DNA from: an uncultured Pelagibacteraceae bacterium | Lineage (GTDB): Bacteria; Pseudomonadota; Alphaproteobacteria; Pelagibacterales; Pelagibacteraceae | Assembly: GCA_902628525.1 (NCBI GenBank) | Contig: CACOMZ010000001.1 | Span: forward strand, 205,186 to 259,400 | Length of the DNA: 54,215 nt | Reading direction: 5' to 3' | Part shown: one piece after another, positions 25,776 through 33,121 of the stretch | Position numbering within the stretch: the stretch's first letter is position 1 | Layout of the letters: every line of letters starts with the position of its first letter | Position numbers and translations under genes: made by a program | Notes under the pieces: model-generated | Told to the model about the DNA's origin: nothing | The model's input: only the letters and a program-made list of their open reading frames with translations | The model's database searches: none

Positions 25776-26273
25776 TTATTCAATATTTATTTTACCTACC
25801 ATACCTGCTTCGTAGTGACCTGGCATATTACAAGCCATCTCTAAAGAAATATCTTTTGTAAATTTCCAAATTATTTCTCCAGTTTCCTTTGGCTCTAATA
25901 ATACACTATTTGCATGAGAGTGACCTAAGGAATGATCTTTTTTTGACATTTTTTTCATTTTTACATGATCTATTTTATCAGCAAGAAGAATTTCATGTTC
26001 AACAAGTTTTGCCATTTCAGGCTGGTGTTTAATATGCATTTCTTTAGTACCAATATTATATTCATGAACTAGTTCACCTAAGTTCCTAACAATAAACTTT
26101 ATAGTTTCACCTTTTTTAACATCAATTTGAGTTGGATAATAATAATTATCATACATCTCAACTTCTATAACTCTATCAACTTTATTAGGATCACCTTTTT
26201 CTCCAACCATACTCATTGATGCAGCAATCGAATTAGTAGTAAATAAAAATATAGCTATAATTAAATATTTCAT
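25776..26273 (-). CDS. Periplasmic cupredoxin-domain copper protein
   Basis: A 165-residue exported protein: signal peptide MKYLIIAIFLFTTNSIAAS, then a cupredoxin domain with the type-1 copper ligands His in ELVHEYNIG and Cys-His-Met in MACNMPGHYEAGM near the C terminus. A lysine/histidine/methionine-rich loop (about 90-125) lies between them, possibly for extra copper binding. Electron transfer or copper handling in the periplasm is likely. It starts with TAATG overlap on the preceding reading frame (a remnant, see 26273-26371) and is coupled to the DsbA-fold gene after it. Confidence 0.88.
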   Translation of the reverse strand: MKYLIIAIFLFTTNSIAASMSMVGEKGDPNKVDRVIEVEMYDNYYYPTQIDVKKGETIKFIVRNLGELVHEYNIGTKEMHIKHQPEMAKLVEHEILLADKIDHVKMKKMSKKDHSLGHSHANSVLLEPKETGEIIWKFTKDISLEMACNMPGHYEAGMVGKINIE

Positions 26274-26371
26274 TAGTAATCAAATCCTCTTATTATTTCG
26301 TATTTTATTAATTTATCATCTTTTAATGTTCCATAGAACATTACTGTAGAAATTCCTTTTTCATCTTTAAC
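26273..26371 (-). pseudogene. C-terminal remnant of a second NTF2-like gene
   Basis: On the minus strand between the NTF2-like gene and the cupredoxin gene, a frame open from about 26401 to the stop at 26273 encodes VKDEKGISTVMFYGT then LKDDKLIKYEIIRGFDY. This resembles the end of the adjacent intact NTF2-like protein (VMAVYKYNDGKIISLETG) in pattern: hydrophobic strand, turn, DGK/DDK, hydrophobic strand. It has no proper start of its own, and its stop overlaps the cupredoxin ATG. It is best read as the tail left after deletion within a tandem duplication; a short translated peptide is the alternative. Confidence 0.5.
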
Positions 26372-26372
26372 T

Positions 26373-26693
26373 TTATTTAGGCATTGGTGTTGCACCAGTT
26401 TCTAAACTAATGATTTTTCCATCATTATATTTATAAACTGCCATCACTGCTTCAACATTTCCATCATCAAATGTTACAAGTGAGTGATGTATTCCAATCT
26501 CATTGTTTTCATAAACAATTCTTACTTTATCTTGCTTGATATCACCACTCATAGCCCATTTAATAACATCATCTTTAGTTAGCACGTTTCCAGATTTATG
26601 CATTGTGAATTTGAAATCATCATGCAAAAGTTCGTTCATGGTTGCTTCATCTTTATCTTTTAATGCAGCACTGTATCTTTCCAATATAGACAT
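26373..26693 (-). CDS. NTF2-like (SnoaL-type) small protein
   Basis: A 106-residue cone-fold protein: ILERYSAALKDKDEATMNELLHDDFKFTMHKSG at the start, then VIKWAMSG and the paired strands VEAVMAVYKYNDGKIISLETG. There is no signal peptide. The family covers isomerases, hydrolases and plain binders, so function is open. AAGGAA precedes the ATG. It is the last complete member of a run of small genes on this strand, followed by a remnant of a similar gene. Confidence 0.82.
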   Translation of the reverse strand: MSILERYSAALKDKDEATMNELLHDDFKFTMHKSGNVLTKDDVIKWAMSGDIKQDKVRIVYENNEIGIHHSLVTFDDGNVEAVMAVYKYNDGKIISLETGATPMPK

Positions 26694-26848
26694 AAATTTC
26701 CTTTCTTTTTGTTAATTATTTTTTTACTCTTTAATTGTAATTTTCATTTTTTAGCAAAATATCTAAGTATTGTCGGTGTTACATATCCGCCATTATTTGT
26801 TAAAGTGAATATCTTGAGGCTTAATAAATACAACTTTTACATCAGATA

Positions 26849-27172
26849 TTATTCACCAGGTTTTTTATAATTTTTTGATGCATCTGCAGCTTTTTTAAAT
26901 GCGTTATTATAATTAAAAACCTCATGTATCATTAAGTCACTCATCATTCCGCTATTTAGCACTGCTACTTTCATGCCTAAAACACTCTCGTAATCACCTT
27001 CTACACAAAATAAAACATCAAAGCGTCCCCTCAGCCATTCATAGCTTACAGCTTTGACACCTAAGCTATCACACATAGATTTCATTACTGATCCTCTATC
27101 TGCATCAGGCTCTGCATGCATTTTTTTTAATAGTTCAGGGCTTGCTTTACCTATAACGTAAAATTTAGACAT
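26849..27172 (-). CDS. Small dimeric alpha-beta-barrel-like (GYD-like) protein
   Basis: A 107-residue soluble protein with a ferredoxin-like pattern similar to GYD-domain proteins: MSKFYVIGKASPELLKKM, then GVKAVSYEWLRGRFDVLFCVEGDYES, then a C-terminal helix. It overlaps the cupin gene by one base (ATG within its stop), so the two are made together. Function unknown. The 155 bases between its stop and the NTF2-like start contain no complete gene. Confidence 0.75.
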   Translation of the reverse strand: MSKFYVIGKASPELLKKMHAEPDADRGSVMKSMCDSLGVKAVSYEWLRGRFDVLFCVEGDYESVLGMKVAVLNSGMMSDLMIHEVFNYNNAFKKAADASKNYKKPGE

Positions 27173-27522
27173 TATTCACCCCACATTCCATGAAACTCAT
27201 ATGCAACTGCTGGCTCATCTCCAACAACCCATCCATCGTGTCCAGGCTGAATTGAATATGCATCTCCAGCTTTATAAGTCTTTTCAGTTCCATCATTGTG
27301 TTTCGCACAAACAGCACCCGAGACAATTATTCCAAGATGGGTTGCCTGACAACTATCACCACCAACCGTAGGCTTTATATCTTTTGACCATTGCCAACCA
27401 GGTTGTAACGTAAGTCTCATAACCCGTTGATTTCCGACTTTCACTGCTTCAATTTTAGCGTTCTTAAAATTATTATTAACCTCGTCTGCCTTATCAAATG
27501 TTTTTACTTCTACACCAGCCAT
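27172..27522 (-). CDS. Small cupin-domain protein
   Basis: A 116-residue single-domain cupin. Metal-binding pattern: CQATHLGIIVSGAVCAKHNDG (first motif) and GDAYSIQPGHDGWVVGDEPAVAYEF (second motif), with two His and likely one Glu-equivalent missing, so metal binding is uncertain. The start has a full AGGAGG at 27527-27532, four bases before the ATG. It lies in a run of small genes of unknown shared purpose. Cupins in such settings are often dioxygenases, epimerases or sensors. Confidence 0.8.
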   Translation of the reverse strand: MAGVEVKTFDKADEVNNNFKNAKIEAVKVGNQRVMRLTLQPGWQWSKDIKPTVGGDSCQATHLGIIVSGAVCAKHNDGTEKTYKAGDAYSIQPGHDGWVVGDEPAVAYEFHGMWGE

Positions 27523-27546
27523 TTTTCCTCCTCTATATTATATTCT

Positions 27547-27828
27547 TTAAATTTTTGATAATTCAAAAATTTCATAACTCTCCATTACTTCATCCCAGAT
27601 TGGTTTTGAAACTGGATTAGACCCATCCATAAAGGAGTGTAGTGCGTTCATGTCATGCACAACAATTTTAAACATTACTGTACTTTTATCAGGCGATACG
27701 CTTGCTATTGTTTTAGTAACATCAGCTACTTTTTTTCTTTCAGCCATACCCTCGTCTGATTGCATAAAACCCATAAATTTCTCAAAAGTTCCTTCTTTTA
27801 ATTTTCCTACTACCAATATATCTTTCAT
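27547..27828 (-). CDS. Small dimeric alpha-beta-barrel-like protein, 93 residues
   Basis: Unrecognised at family level. The pattern ILVVGKLKEGTFEKFMGFMQ ... TVMFKIVVHDMNALHSFMDG resembles ferredoxin-like/DABB proteins and matches the next gene's product in layout: a first strand, a helix with DEGMAERKK, a strand with an SPDKSTVMFK core, then a helix. No signal peptide. AGGAGG at 27834-27839 is five bases before the ATG, implying strong translation. Confidence 0.7.
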   Translation of the reverse strand: MKDILVVGKLKEGTFEKFMGFMQSDEGMAERKKVADVTKTIASVSPDKSTVMFKIVVHDMNALHSFMDGSNPVSKPIWDEVMESYEIFELSKI

Positions 27829-27843
27829 TTTTTCCTCCTTATA

Positions 27844-28113
27844 TTAATCAGAACAAACAGCCATTACTGTTGTCTCTTGTTTATGTCCAGATTGTTCAAT
27901 TATTTTTGCATTCTCTGGATCTTGCATAAATTTTTGCATTGTATCTGCCGCAGGTGTTTCCATAACAACATGAACTTTATTAGGATTTTCGATTTCATTT
28001 CCTACATAAATTGTTTTAATCCCAGCAGCTTCTCTTGGTCCAGAATGTCCATCAAACATTTTCTTCCAGTGAACCCAATCATTAACTTCAAATGATCCAA
28101 CCATTTTTACCAT
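27844..28113 (-). CDS. Small dimeric alpha-beta-barrel-like protein, 89 residues
   Basis: An 89-residue protein with the same layout as its neighbour: VKMVGSFEVNDWVHWKKMFDGHSG, then IKTIYVGNEIENPNKVHVVMETPA, a helix with MQKFMQDPENAK, and a last strand TTVMAVCSD. It is probably a paralogue of the 93-residue protein, with only moderate identity. AGGAGG at 28120-28125 gives ideal spacing (six bases). Function unknown; such folds bind hydrophobic ligands or haem or act as small monooxygenases. Confidence 0.7.
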   Translation of the reverse strand: MVKMVGSFEVNDWVHWKKMFDGHSGPREAAGIKTIYVGNEIENPNKVHVVMETPAADTMQKFMQDPENAKIIEQSGHKQETTVMAVCSD

Positions 28114-28131
28114 TTTTTTCCTCCTTTTTCT

Positions 28132-28506
28132 TTAGTATATCCCTGATTTGACCAGTTTATCAATCTCACTTTTTGAATTATGGATCAATTTATAGACAAA
28201 ACTATCACATTCTTTTGTAGTATTTTCATCGTATGGTTTTCCGTAACGTTCATCAACAACCTTTATTAATTCTTTATTGAGATTATCTTCGTTAACTCCT
28301 TCGTTTACTAAATATGTGCTCAAAAATTTCTTGGCAGCAAAAGAATGCACAATTTTTTCTAATTCAAGTTCTCCTTGAGGAATCATGCTATTAGAATAGT
28401 AAATTCCAGCACATTTAATTACTCTTTCTTTATTTTCATCACTCATGCCTGCATACGCAGATGTTAGAAGCAAAATACTAATTAAAGTTAGTATTAATTT
28501 TTTCAT
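28132..28506 (-). CDS. Small secreted protein of unknown function
   Basis: A 124-residue protein with a clear signal peptide MKKLILTLISILLLTSAYA and a mature part of about 105 residues, mostly helical and charged, with two Cys (KCAGIYYSNS and TKECDSFVYK) that could form a disulfide. No family recognised. It heads the minus-strand run of small genes (28132 down to 26373) and is divergent from a small membrane protein gene across a 164-base spacer with palindromes. AGGAAG precedes the start. Confidence 0.72.
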   Translation of the reverse strand: MKKLILTLISILLLTSAYAGMSDENKERVIKCAGIYYSNSMIPQGELELEKIVHSFAAKKFLSTYLVNEGVNEDNLNKELIKVVDERYGKPYDENTTKECDSFVYKLIHNSKSEIDKLVKSGIY

Positions 28507-28615
28507 ATTCTTCCTGTTGTTAAAGATTCTTATTAAACATTAGATTTAATTATACTATATAGATTATTATTACCTTCTTCGAGTGACAGATATGCACTTG
28601 TTTAAATAATTAGGT

Positions 28616-28660
28616 AAAATACGTATTTTGAAGTGTATCAATTATATTTTTAAATTGATA
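28616..28660 (+). promoter_or_regulatory. Palindrome and hairpin in the divergent spacer 28507-28670
   Basis: AAAATACGTATTTT (28616-28629) is a perfect 14-base palindrome, a possible operator. Just after it, TATCAATT (28636-28643) pairs with AATTGATA (28653-28660) around a nine-base loop, ending ten bases before the start of the membrane protein gene, so it could instead be an RNA hairpin that hides the ribosome site. The rest of the spacer is AT-rich with no ORF. Confidence 0.5.
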
Positions 28661-28670
28661 ATGTCTACTT

Positions 28671-29084
28671 ATGATTGAAAAATTTGGAAGTATTATTTAT
28701 TTAATAGTTTTCATAGTTCATTTCCTAATTTTTGCTGCATACGCTTATCAATGCGTATTTGCTACTAAAAAATTTTTAGATAAATTTCAGATAGACGATA
28801 CTGGTGCAGGTATGACTAGATTTTTTGGATCATTTTTTATAGGTGCAATTTTTATGGCTATATGGATAGGTTTTATAAGACCTGAAGGTTTACAAGGGAC
28901 TTGGGGATTTTTTAATTTAATATTTGCCCAAAATATTTGTGCGTTCTTAGTAGGAATTTATACAATCAAAATTAATAAACTAGGTCATACAGAAAAAACT
29001 TCAAATGAGGGAATAATCGCTCCAGGTATTTTAACACTTCTTAGTGGAATACTATGTTACGGTTTAGCAGATAAAATTTATTAA
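28671..29084 (+). CDS. Unknown four-helix membrane protein
   Basis: A 137-residue integral membrane protein with four evident helices (residues about 7-25, 45-65, 78-98 and 115-133). Short polar loops include KKFLDKFQIDDTGAGMTR and NKLGHTEKTSNEG. No family assigned with confidence. It is divergent from the secreted-protein cluster and its 3' end overlaps cysK by four bases on the opposite strand. Confidence 0.7.
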   Translation: MIEKFGSIIYLIVFIVHFLIFAAYAYQCVFATKKFLDKFQIDDTGAGMTRFFGSFFIGAIFMAIWIGFIRPEGLQGTWGFFNLIFAQNICAFLVGIYTIKINKLGHTEKTSNEGIIAPGILTLLSGILCYGLADKIY

Positions 29085-30082
29085 AACCAATTAGGTATTG
29101 GCAACCCCTTTTCCTTTAGGAATTTTTTATTAAACATTTTTGTTGCGTATTTATCACTTCTATCGCAAAGAATTGTAACTATTGTTTTTCCTGGTCCTAA
29201 TTCTTTTCCCATTCTTATTGCTCCAGCAATATTAATTCCACAACTTGTTCCCAAACTTAATCCTTCATTTTGGATTAAATCATAAAGTATAGGCAATGCC
29301 TCATGATCATCAATTGAATATGCATCATCTATTTTTGCCTCTTTAAAATTTGCAGTTATCCTACTTGATCCAATGCCTTCTGTGATTGAACCACCCTCCG
29401 ATTTTAATTCACCATTCTTTATATAATTATAAAGTGCAGATCCTTTTGGATCGGACAAATAAATTTTAATGTTTTTATTTTTTTCTTTAAGTGCATTACT
29501 AACTCCAGAAATTGTTCCACCAGTTCCAGAGGAACAAACAAATCCATCAACCTCACCGTCAGTTTGACTCCAAATTTCTTGACCAGTACCTTCATAATGA
29601 CCTTTTGAATTAGCAGTATTATCAAATTGATTAGCCCAAATAACACCATTGTTATTAGTTGGACTTAATTCATCAGCTAGTCTTGCTGCTACTTTAACAA
29701 AATTATTATCGTCTTTATAAGGTTTTGGTGGGACTAGTTTTAGCTCAGCCCCAAGGTTTATTAATAAATCTTTTTTTTCTTGAGTTTGATTATCATTCAT
29801 TACGATAATAGTTTTGTAACCTAGAGAATTACCTAGAAGACCAAGTCCTATACCGGTATTACCCGCAGTTCCTTCTACAACTGTGCCACCTTTAGTAATT
29901 AATTTTTTTTCTTGAGCATCTTTAATTAAAGCAAGTGCTGCTCTATCTTTTACAGATCCGCCTGGATTTAAAAATTCTGCTTTGCCATAGATATTACATC
30001 CTGTAATTTCTGAGGCTGCTCTTAATTTAATTAAAGGCGTATTACCTATTCCAGATATAAAATCATTTTGTGTATTATTCAT
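29081..30082 (-). CDS. cysK: Cysteine synthase A (O-acetylserine sulfhydrylase)
   Basis: PLP enzyme that makes cysteine from O-acetylserine and sulfide, 333 residues. The PLP lysine is in NPGGSVKDRAALALIKDA (near 42), the phosphate-binding loop near 70-76 reads GTAGNTGIGLG, and the late SSGTGGTISGVSNAL segment near 183 is standard for the family. It overlaps cysE by one base, so the two are coupled and can form the cysteine synthase complex. The TAGNTG form of the loop occurs in a sub-branch that includes cysteine-synthase-like beta-synthases. Confidence 0.93.
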   Translation of the reverse strand: MNNTQNDFISGIGNTPLIKLRAASEITGCNIYGKAEFLNPGGSVKDRAALALIKDAQEKKLITKGGTVVEGTAGNTGIGLGLLGNSLGYKTIIVMNDNQTQEKKDLLINLGAELKLVPPKPYKDDNNFVKVAARLADELSPTNNNGVIWANQFDNTANSKGHYEGTGQEIWSQTDGEVDGFVCSSGTGGTISGVSNALKEKNKNIKIYLSDPKGSALYNYIKNGELKSEGGSITEGIGSSRITANFKEAKIDDAYSIDDHEALPILYDLIQNEGLSLGTSCGINIAGAIRMGKELGPGKTIVTILCDRSDKYATKMFNKKFLKEKGLPIPNWF

Positions 30083-30660
30083 TAATCTGATTTTTTATCA
30101 CTATCAGGTGTAATTCCATAAGGTTTAAATTCACTATCAGCAATTCCAACACTTCTAGCAGGTATTCCAACCATTACTGAATTTTCAGCAACATCTTTTG
30201 TGATTACTGCGTTAGCTCCAATTCTTGCTCCTCTACCAACAACAACTGGACCTAATACTTGTGCACCAGATCCAATTACAACATCTTCTCTTATAGTAGG
30301 ATGTCGTTTTATATTACGTTGATTATCTGAGTTTATACTAGGCGCAATCCCACCTAACGTAACCATATGATAGATAGTAACATTATCTCCAATATCTGAT
30401 GTCTCTCCAATTACAACACCCATTCCATGATCTATAAATAAATTTTTTCCAATTTTTGCATTTGGATGAATTTCAATACCAGTAAAGAATCTTGAAAGCT
30501 GAGATATGATTCTTGCAATAAGATGAAATTTAGCTGTACTAAAAAAATTTGCGATTCTATGAAAGAAAACCGCTTTTACTCCAGGGTAAGTTAATATTAA
30601 ACTTAACTTAGATTTTGCGGCTGGGTCCCTATCAATTATTGACTGTAAAAAATCACTCAT
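30082..30660 (-). CDS. cysE: Serine O-acetyltransferase
   Basis: First enzyme of cysteine synthesis, acetylating serine with acetyl-CoA; trimeric left-handed beta-helix. The 192-residue protein is the short form lacking the long N-terminal domain of E. coli CysE. Hexapeptide repeats run from [25 protein letters not shown], containing the catalytic His, to [17 protein letters not shown]. The C-terminal tail ([18 protein letters not shown]) does not end in the Ile that typically inserts into CysK, so a tight complex is uncertain. It is followed by cysK with a one-base overlap. Confidence 0.92.
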   Translation of the reverse strand: MSDFLQSIIDRDPAAKSKLSLILTYPGVKAVFFHRIANFFSTAKFHLIARIISQLSRFFTGIEIHPNAKIGKNLFIDHGMGVVIGETSDIGDNVTIYHMVTLGGIAPSINSDNQRNIKRHPTIREDVVIGSGAQVLGPVVVGRGARIGANAVITKDVAENSVMVGIPARSVGIADSEFKPYGITPDSDKKSD

Positions 30661-30736
30661 TTTTAGTTTTGTTCCTGTTGAATATAAAATTATATGGCTT
30701 ATATAGTAGGTAATTACTTAATTTAAAGAGGTTTAA

Positions 30737-31147
30737 ATGTATAAGAATACAAATTGTTTTCACTTGGCTATCCCTTGCGGAGATCTAGAACTTGCGAAAA
30801 AGTTTTATAGCGAGACACTAGGATGTAGACTTGATAATTCAGCTCAAGAATGGGCTGATGTTGATTTTTGGGGCAATGAACTTACGCTTCACAAAAGTGA
30901 ACACAAATTAGACAGTGAAAGACACGATGTTGATATGGGAAATGTTTCCGTGCCTCACTTTGGAGTTCATTTATCTAGAAAAGATTTTGATGCTTTAAAA
31001 CAAAGATTAAAAGATAGTGGTACTAAATATTACGATGAACCTTATTTAAGATTTAAAGGCACAAAATATGAGCAAGAGACTTTCTTTGTAAAAGATCCAA
31101 ATGAAAATATACTAGAAATAAAGACGCTCACTTCTAATCCTGACTAA
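30737..31147 (+). CDS. VOC-family (glyoxalase/bleomycin-resistance fold) protein
   Basis: A 136-residue vicinal oxygen chelate protein. The first half opens NCFHLAIPCGDLELAKKFYSETLGC, with the metal His; the second half has VPHFGVHLSRKDFDALKQRLKD with a second His, and ends FFVKDPNENILEIKT with the metal Glu. The ligand set suggests metal-dependent activity, but the substrate is not clear. A GAGG site precedes the ATG. Divergent from cysE. Confidence 0.85.
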   Translation: MYKNTNCFHLAIPCGDLELAKKFYSETLGCRLDNSAQEWADVDFWGNELTLHKSEHKLDSERHDVDMGNVSVPHFGVHLSRKDFDALKQRLKDSGTKYYDEPYLRFKGTKYEQETFFVKDPNENILEIKTLTSNPD

Positions 31148-31206
31148 ATCTTATTAATAAATAGATAGAATAAAGATTTTCAATTAATATTATTTGGATT
31201 AATTAA

Positions 31207-31226
31207 ACATAAGTATATACTTATGT
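31207..31226 (+). promoter_or_regulatory. Perfect 20-base palindrome at the LLM oxidoreductase start
   Basis: ACATAAGTATATACTTATGT is fully self-complementary and ends one base before the ATG at 31228 (it overlaps the alternative GTG start at 31225). At this position it is either a repressor operator over the transcription start of a leaderless mRNA or an RNA hairpin blocking initiation. No Shine-Dalgarno is present. Confidence 0.6.
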
Positions 31227-31227
31227 G

Positions 31228-32262
31228 ATGGACTTTAATCATTTCTTAACAAGTTATATGCCAGATCCTAACGTAGGATCCAAAATTCATTTTCAAAATA
31301 TGGTTGATCAATCTATTTTAGCCGAGAAACTTGGCTATAAAACTGTTTCAATTCCAGAACACCACCTAATAAATTTACTTATGATGCCATCTCCATTACA
31401 GATGGCAGTTAAAATAGCTTCTTTAACAAAAAATATTTCAGTATCAACAAGTGTAGCAGTTTTACCTTTACATGATATGAGAACATACGCTGGAGAGGTT
31501 TCAACTGCAGACATCTTAACAGATGGAAGACTGATTTTAGGAGTAGCTAGAGGTGCTTTCCCTTGGGAAATGGAAAGATTAGGCACACCTATAGAACAAT
31601 CAAAAGAAAAATTTATTGAGTCATTGGAAGTGCTTCAAAAATTGTTAGCTGAGGAGGAAGTGTCTTTCAAAGGTAAATATTATAATTTTGATACATTAAC
31701 AATTATGCCTAGACCTATTACCCAGCCTGTTCCTATAATGATAGCTGCAATGGATCCTAAAAGCATAAAAAGTGCAGCATCAAGAGGTTTTCACGTACAG
31801 TCCACTGTTTTATCAGGTACTAAAGAACTTTTAATGGAGCGAGTAAATGCTTTTAAAGAGGGATGTGAAGAATTGGGAGAAAAAGGAAAATTATTAAAAC
31901 TTTCGATGCAAAGAATGATGTTTGTTGCAAAAGATCAAGATGATGTAGAAAAAAAAAATAGACTTGCTTACGAATATTATAAACGGTTTGACAATATGTT
32001 TACTGGACCTGGTAAAGTTAAAAATGGAAATATTATACCATTACCTAGAAAACAAAGTTTTGAAGAAATGAAAGAAAATTTACTTATTTGCACTGTAAAT
32101 GAATTAATTGATAAGTTAAGTATTTATGCTGAGGCTGGTGTAGATGAATTTATTATTAGTTCAAGCTTTGGTCAGGAACAAAATGAAACTTTAGAGTCAA
32201 TGCATAAAATAAGTGAAGAGATAATCCCATATTTTAAAAATTCAAAATATCAAGTTGCTTAA
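31228..32262 (+). CDS. LLM-class flavin-dependent oxidoreductase (luciferase-like monooxygenase)
   Basis: A 344-residue TIM-barrel flavin monooxygenase of the bacterial luciferase family. Hallmarks: LGYKTVSIPEHHL near 35 with paired His, TSVAVLPLHDMRTYAGEVSTADILTDGRLILGVARGAFPWE (residues about 72-112), and MPRPITQPVPIMIAA near 165. Uses reduced flavin from a partner reductase; the substrate is unknown. ATG 31228 is chosen over the adjoining GTG 31225. It is six bases ahead of a hydrolase gene, suggesting that the two act on the same compound. Confidence 0.88.
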   Translation: MDFNHFLTSYMPDPNVGSKIHFQNMVDQSILAEKLGYKTVSIPEHHLINLLMMPSPLQMAVKIASLTKNISVSTSVAVLPLHDMRTYAGEVSTADILTDGRLILGVARGAFPWEMERLGTPIEQSKEKFIESLEVLQKLLAEEEVSFKGKYYNFDTLTIMPRPITQPVPIMIAAMDPKSIKSAASRGFHVQSTVLSGTKELLMERVNAFKEGCEELGEKGKLLKLSMQRMMFVAKDQDDVEKKNRLAYEYYKRFDNMFTGPGKVKNGNIIPLPRKQSFEEMKENLLICTVNELIDKLSIYAEAGVDEFIISSSFGQEQNETLESMHKISEEIIPYFKNSKYQVA

Positions 32263-32268
32263 TTTTAT

Positions 32269-33042
32269 ATGTCTAATGCAATTGATTGTGATTTTTCTGT
32301 TCAAGGATCAGGTCCTGCCTTATTTTTAACTCATGGAATAGGAGCGGCAAAGAATGCTTGGCGTTTCATGATATCTGAACTTTCTAAGTATTTTACAGTA
32401 GTTACATACGACTTACGAGGTCATGGAAATTCTCCTGTTACAAATAAAAATTTTACTTTAGATGATTTAGTTTTGGACCTTGAAAAAATAAGAGAAAAAA
32501 CAAATATCGAAAAAGGTCATTTTATGGGCCACTCTTTAGGAGGTATGATCGCACCTGCTTATGCAATAAAGTTTCCTAATAGAGTATTATCAGTTGGATT
32601 ACTATCTACAGTTGCTGGTCGATCAGAAGATGACAAAAACAAAGTTTTAAAAATAATTAATGAAATGGAAAGTAATGGAATTGAACATACACTTCAAAAA
32701 CTTACTTCTAGATGGTTTACAGATGATTTTATAAAATTAAATCCTGACTTAGTAAAAAATAGATTAAAACAAGTTGTTGACACTGATCCAGAAGTTTTTC
32801 TTAACGTTTTTAAAATTTATGCAAATACAGAAATGATTTCATGGTTAAAAAACATAGCCACACCGTGTTTTTTAATGACAGGAGAAAATGATAGTGGTTG
32901 TAGCCCAGAACATAATAAAAAAATGGCAAATGAGATAAAAAACTCAAAATTAGTTATTTTACCGAAATATAAGCACTCTTTTCTTATCGAGGCACCACAT
33001 GAAGTATCAAAAAATATTATAGAATTTATCAAAAATATTTAA
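32269..33042 (+). CDS. Alpha/beta hydrolase (copy next to LLM monooxygenase)
   Basis: A 257-residue alpha/beta hydrolase. The oxyanion segment LTHGIGAAKNAWRFM is near 20, the nucleophile elbow GHSLGGM near 87 (Ser), the acid in MTGENDSGCSPEHN near 205 and the catalytic His in KYKHSFLIEAPHEV near 232. It resembles enol-lactone hydrolases and C-C bond hydrolases. Proximity to the LLM monooxygenase suggests ester or lactone products of Baeyer-Villiger-like oxidation, which is inference. Confidence 0.87.
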   Translation: MSNAIDCDFSVQGSGPALFLTHGIGAAKNAWRFMISELSKYFTVVTYDLRGHGNSPVTNKNFTLDDLVLDLEKIREKTNIEKGHFMGHSLGGMIAPAYAIKFPNRVLSVGLLSTVAGRSEDDKNKVLKIINEMESNGIEHTLQKLTSRWFTDDFIKLNPDLVKNRLKQVVDTDPEVFLNVFKIYANTEMISWLKNIATPCFLMTGENDSGCSPEHNKKMANEIKNSKLVILPKYKHSFLIEAPHEVSKNIIEFIKNI

Positions 33043-33064
33043 TTATTTTAATTTCTGATTTCCT

Positions 33065-33099
33065 TTGACACAATTCGAAGATTTAAGTTAGACTTAAAT
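33065..33099 (+). promoter_or_regulatory. Promoter and 19-base palindrome upstream of proX
   Basis: A perfect -35 TTGACA (33065-33070) is followed 17 bases later by TTAGAC (33088-33093) as a weak -10. Overlapping that -10 is a palindrome with arms ATTTAAGT (33081-33088) and ACTTAAAT (33092-33099) around TAG. Such placement suits a repressor site. An AGGAG ribosome site follows at 33112-33116 before the ATG at 33122. Confidence 0.5.
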
Positions 33100-33121
33100 T
33101 TTAAATTTAATAGGAGATAAA

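Larger units (their letters stand above)
27527..28125 (-). promoter_or_regulatory. Three full-consensus Shine-Dalgarno sites in the small-gene cluster
   Basis: Perfect AGGAGG hexamers precede three successive small genes: 27527-27532 (cupin), 27834-27839 (93-residue protein) and 28120-28125 (89-residue protein), at four, five and six bases from the ATG. Most other genes in the window start with little or no Shine-Dalgarno complementarity, so these three are probably translated at high level. Confidence 0.75.

Noticed and set aside
26694-26848. Short open stretch (ISDVKVVFIKPQDIHFNK) on the minus strand downstream of the GYD-like gene
   Set aside because: Only about 20 codons, preceded by a stop, no start and no similarity that can be argued; it may be another remnant but the evidence is too thin.
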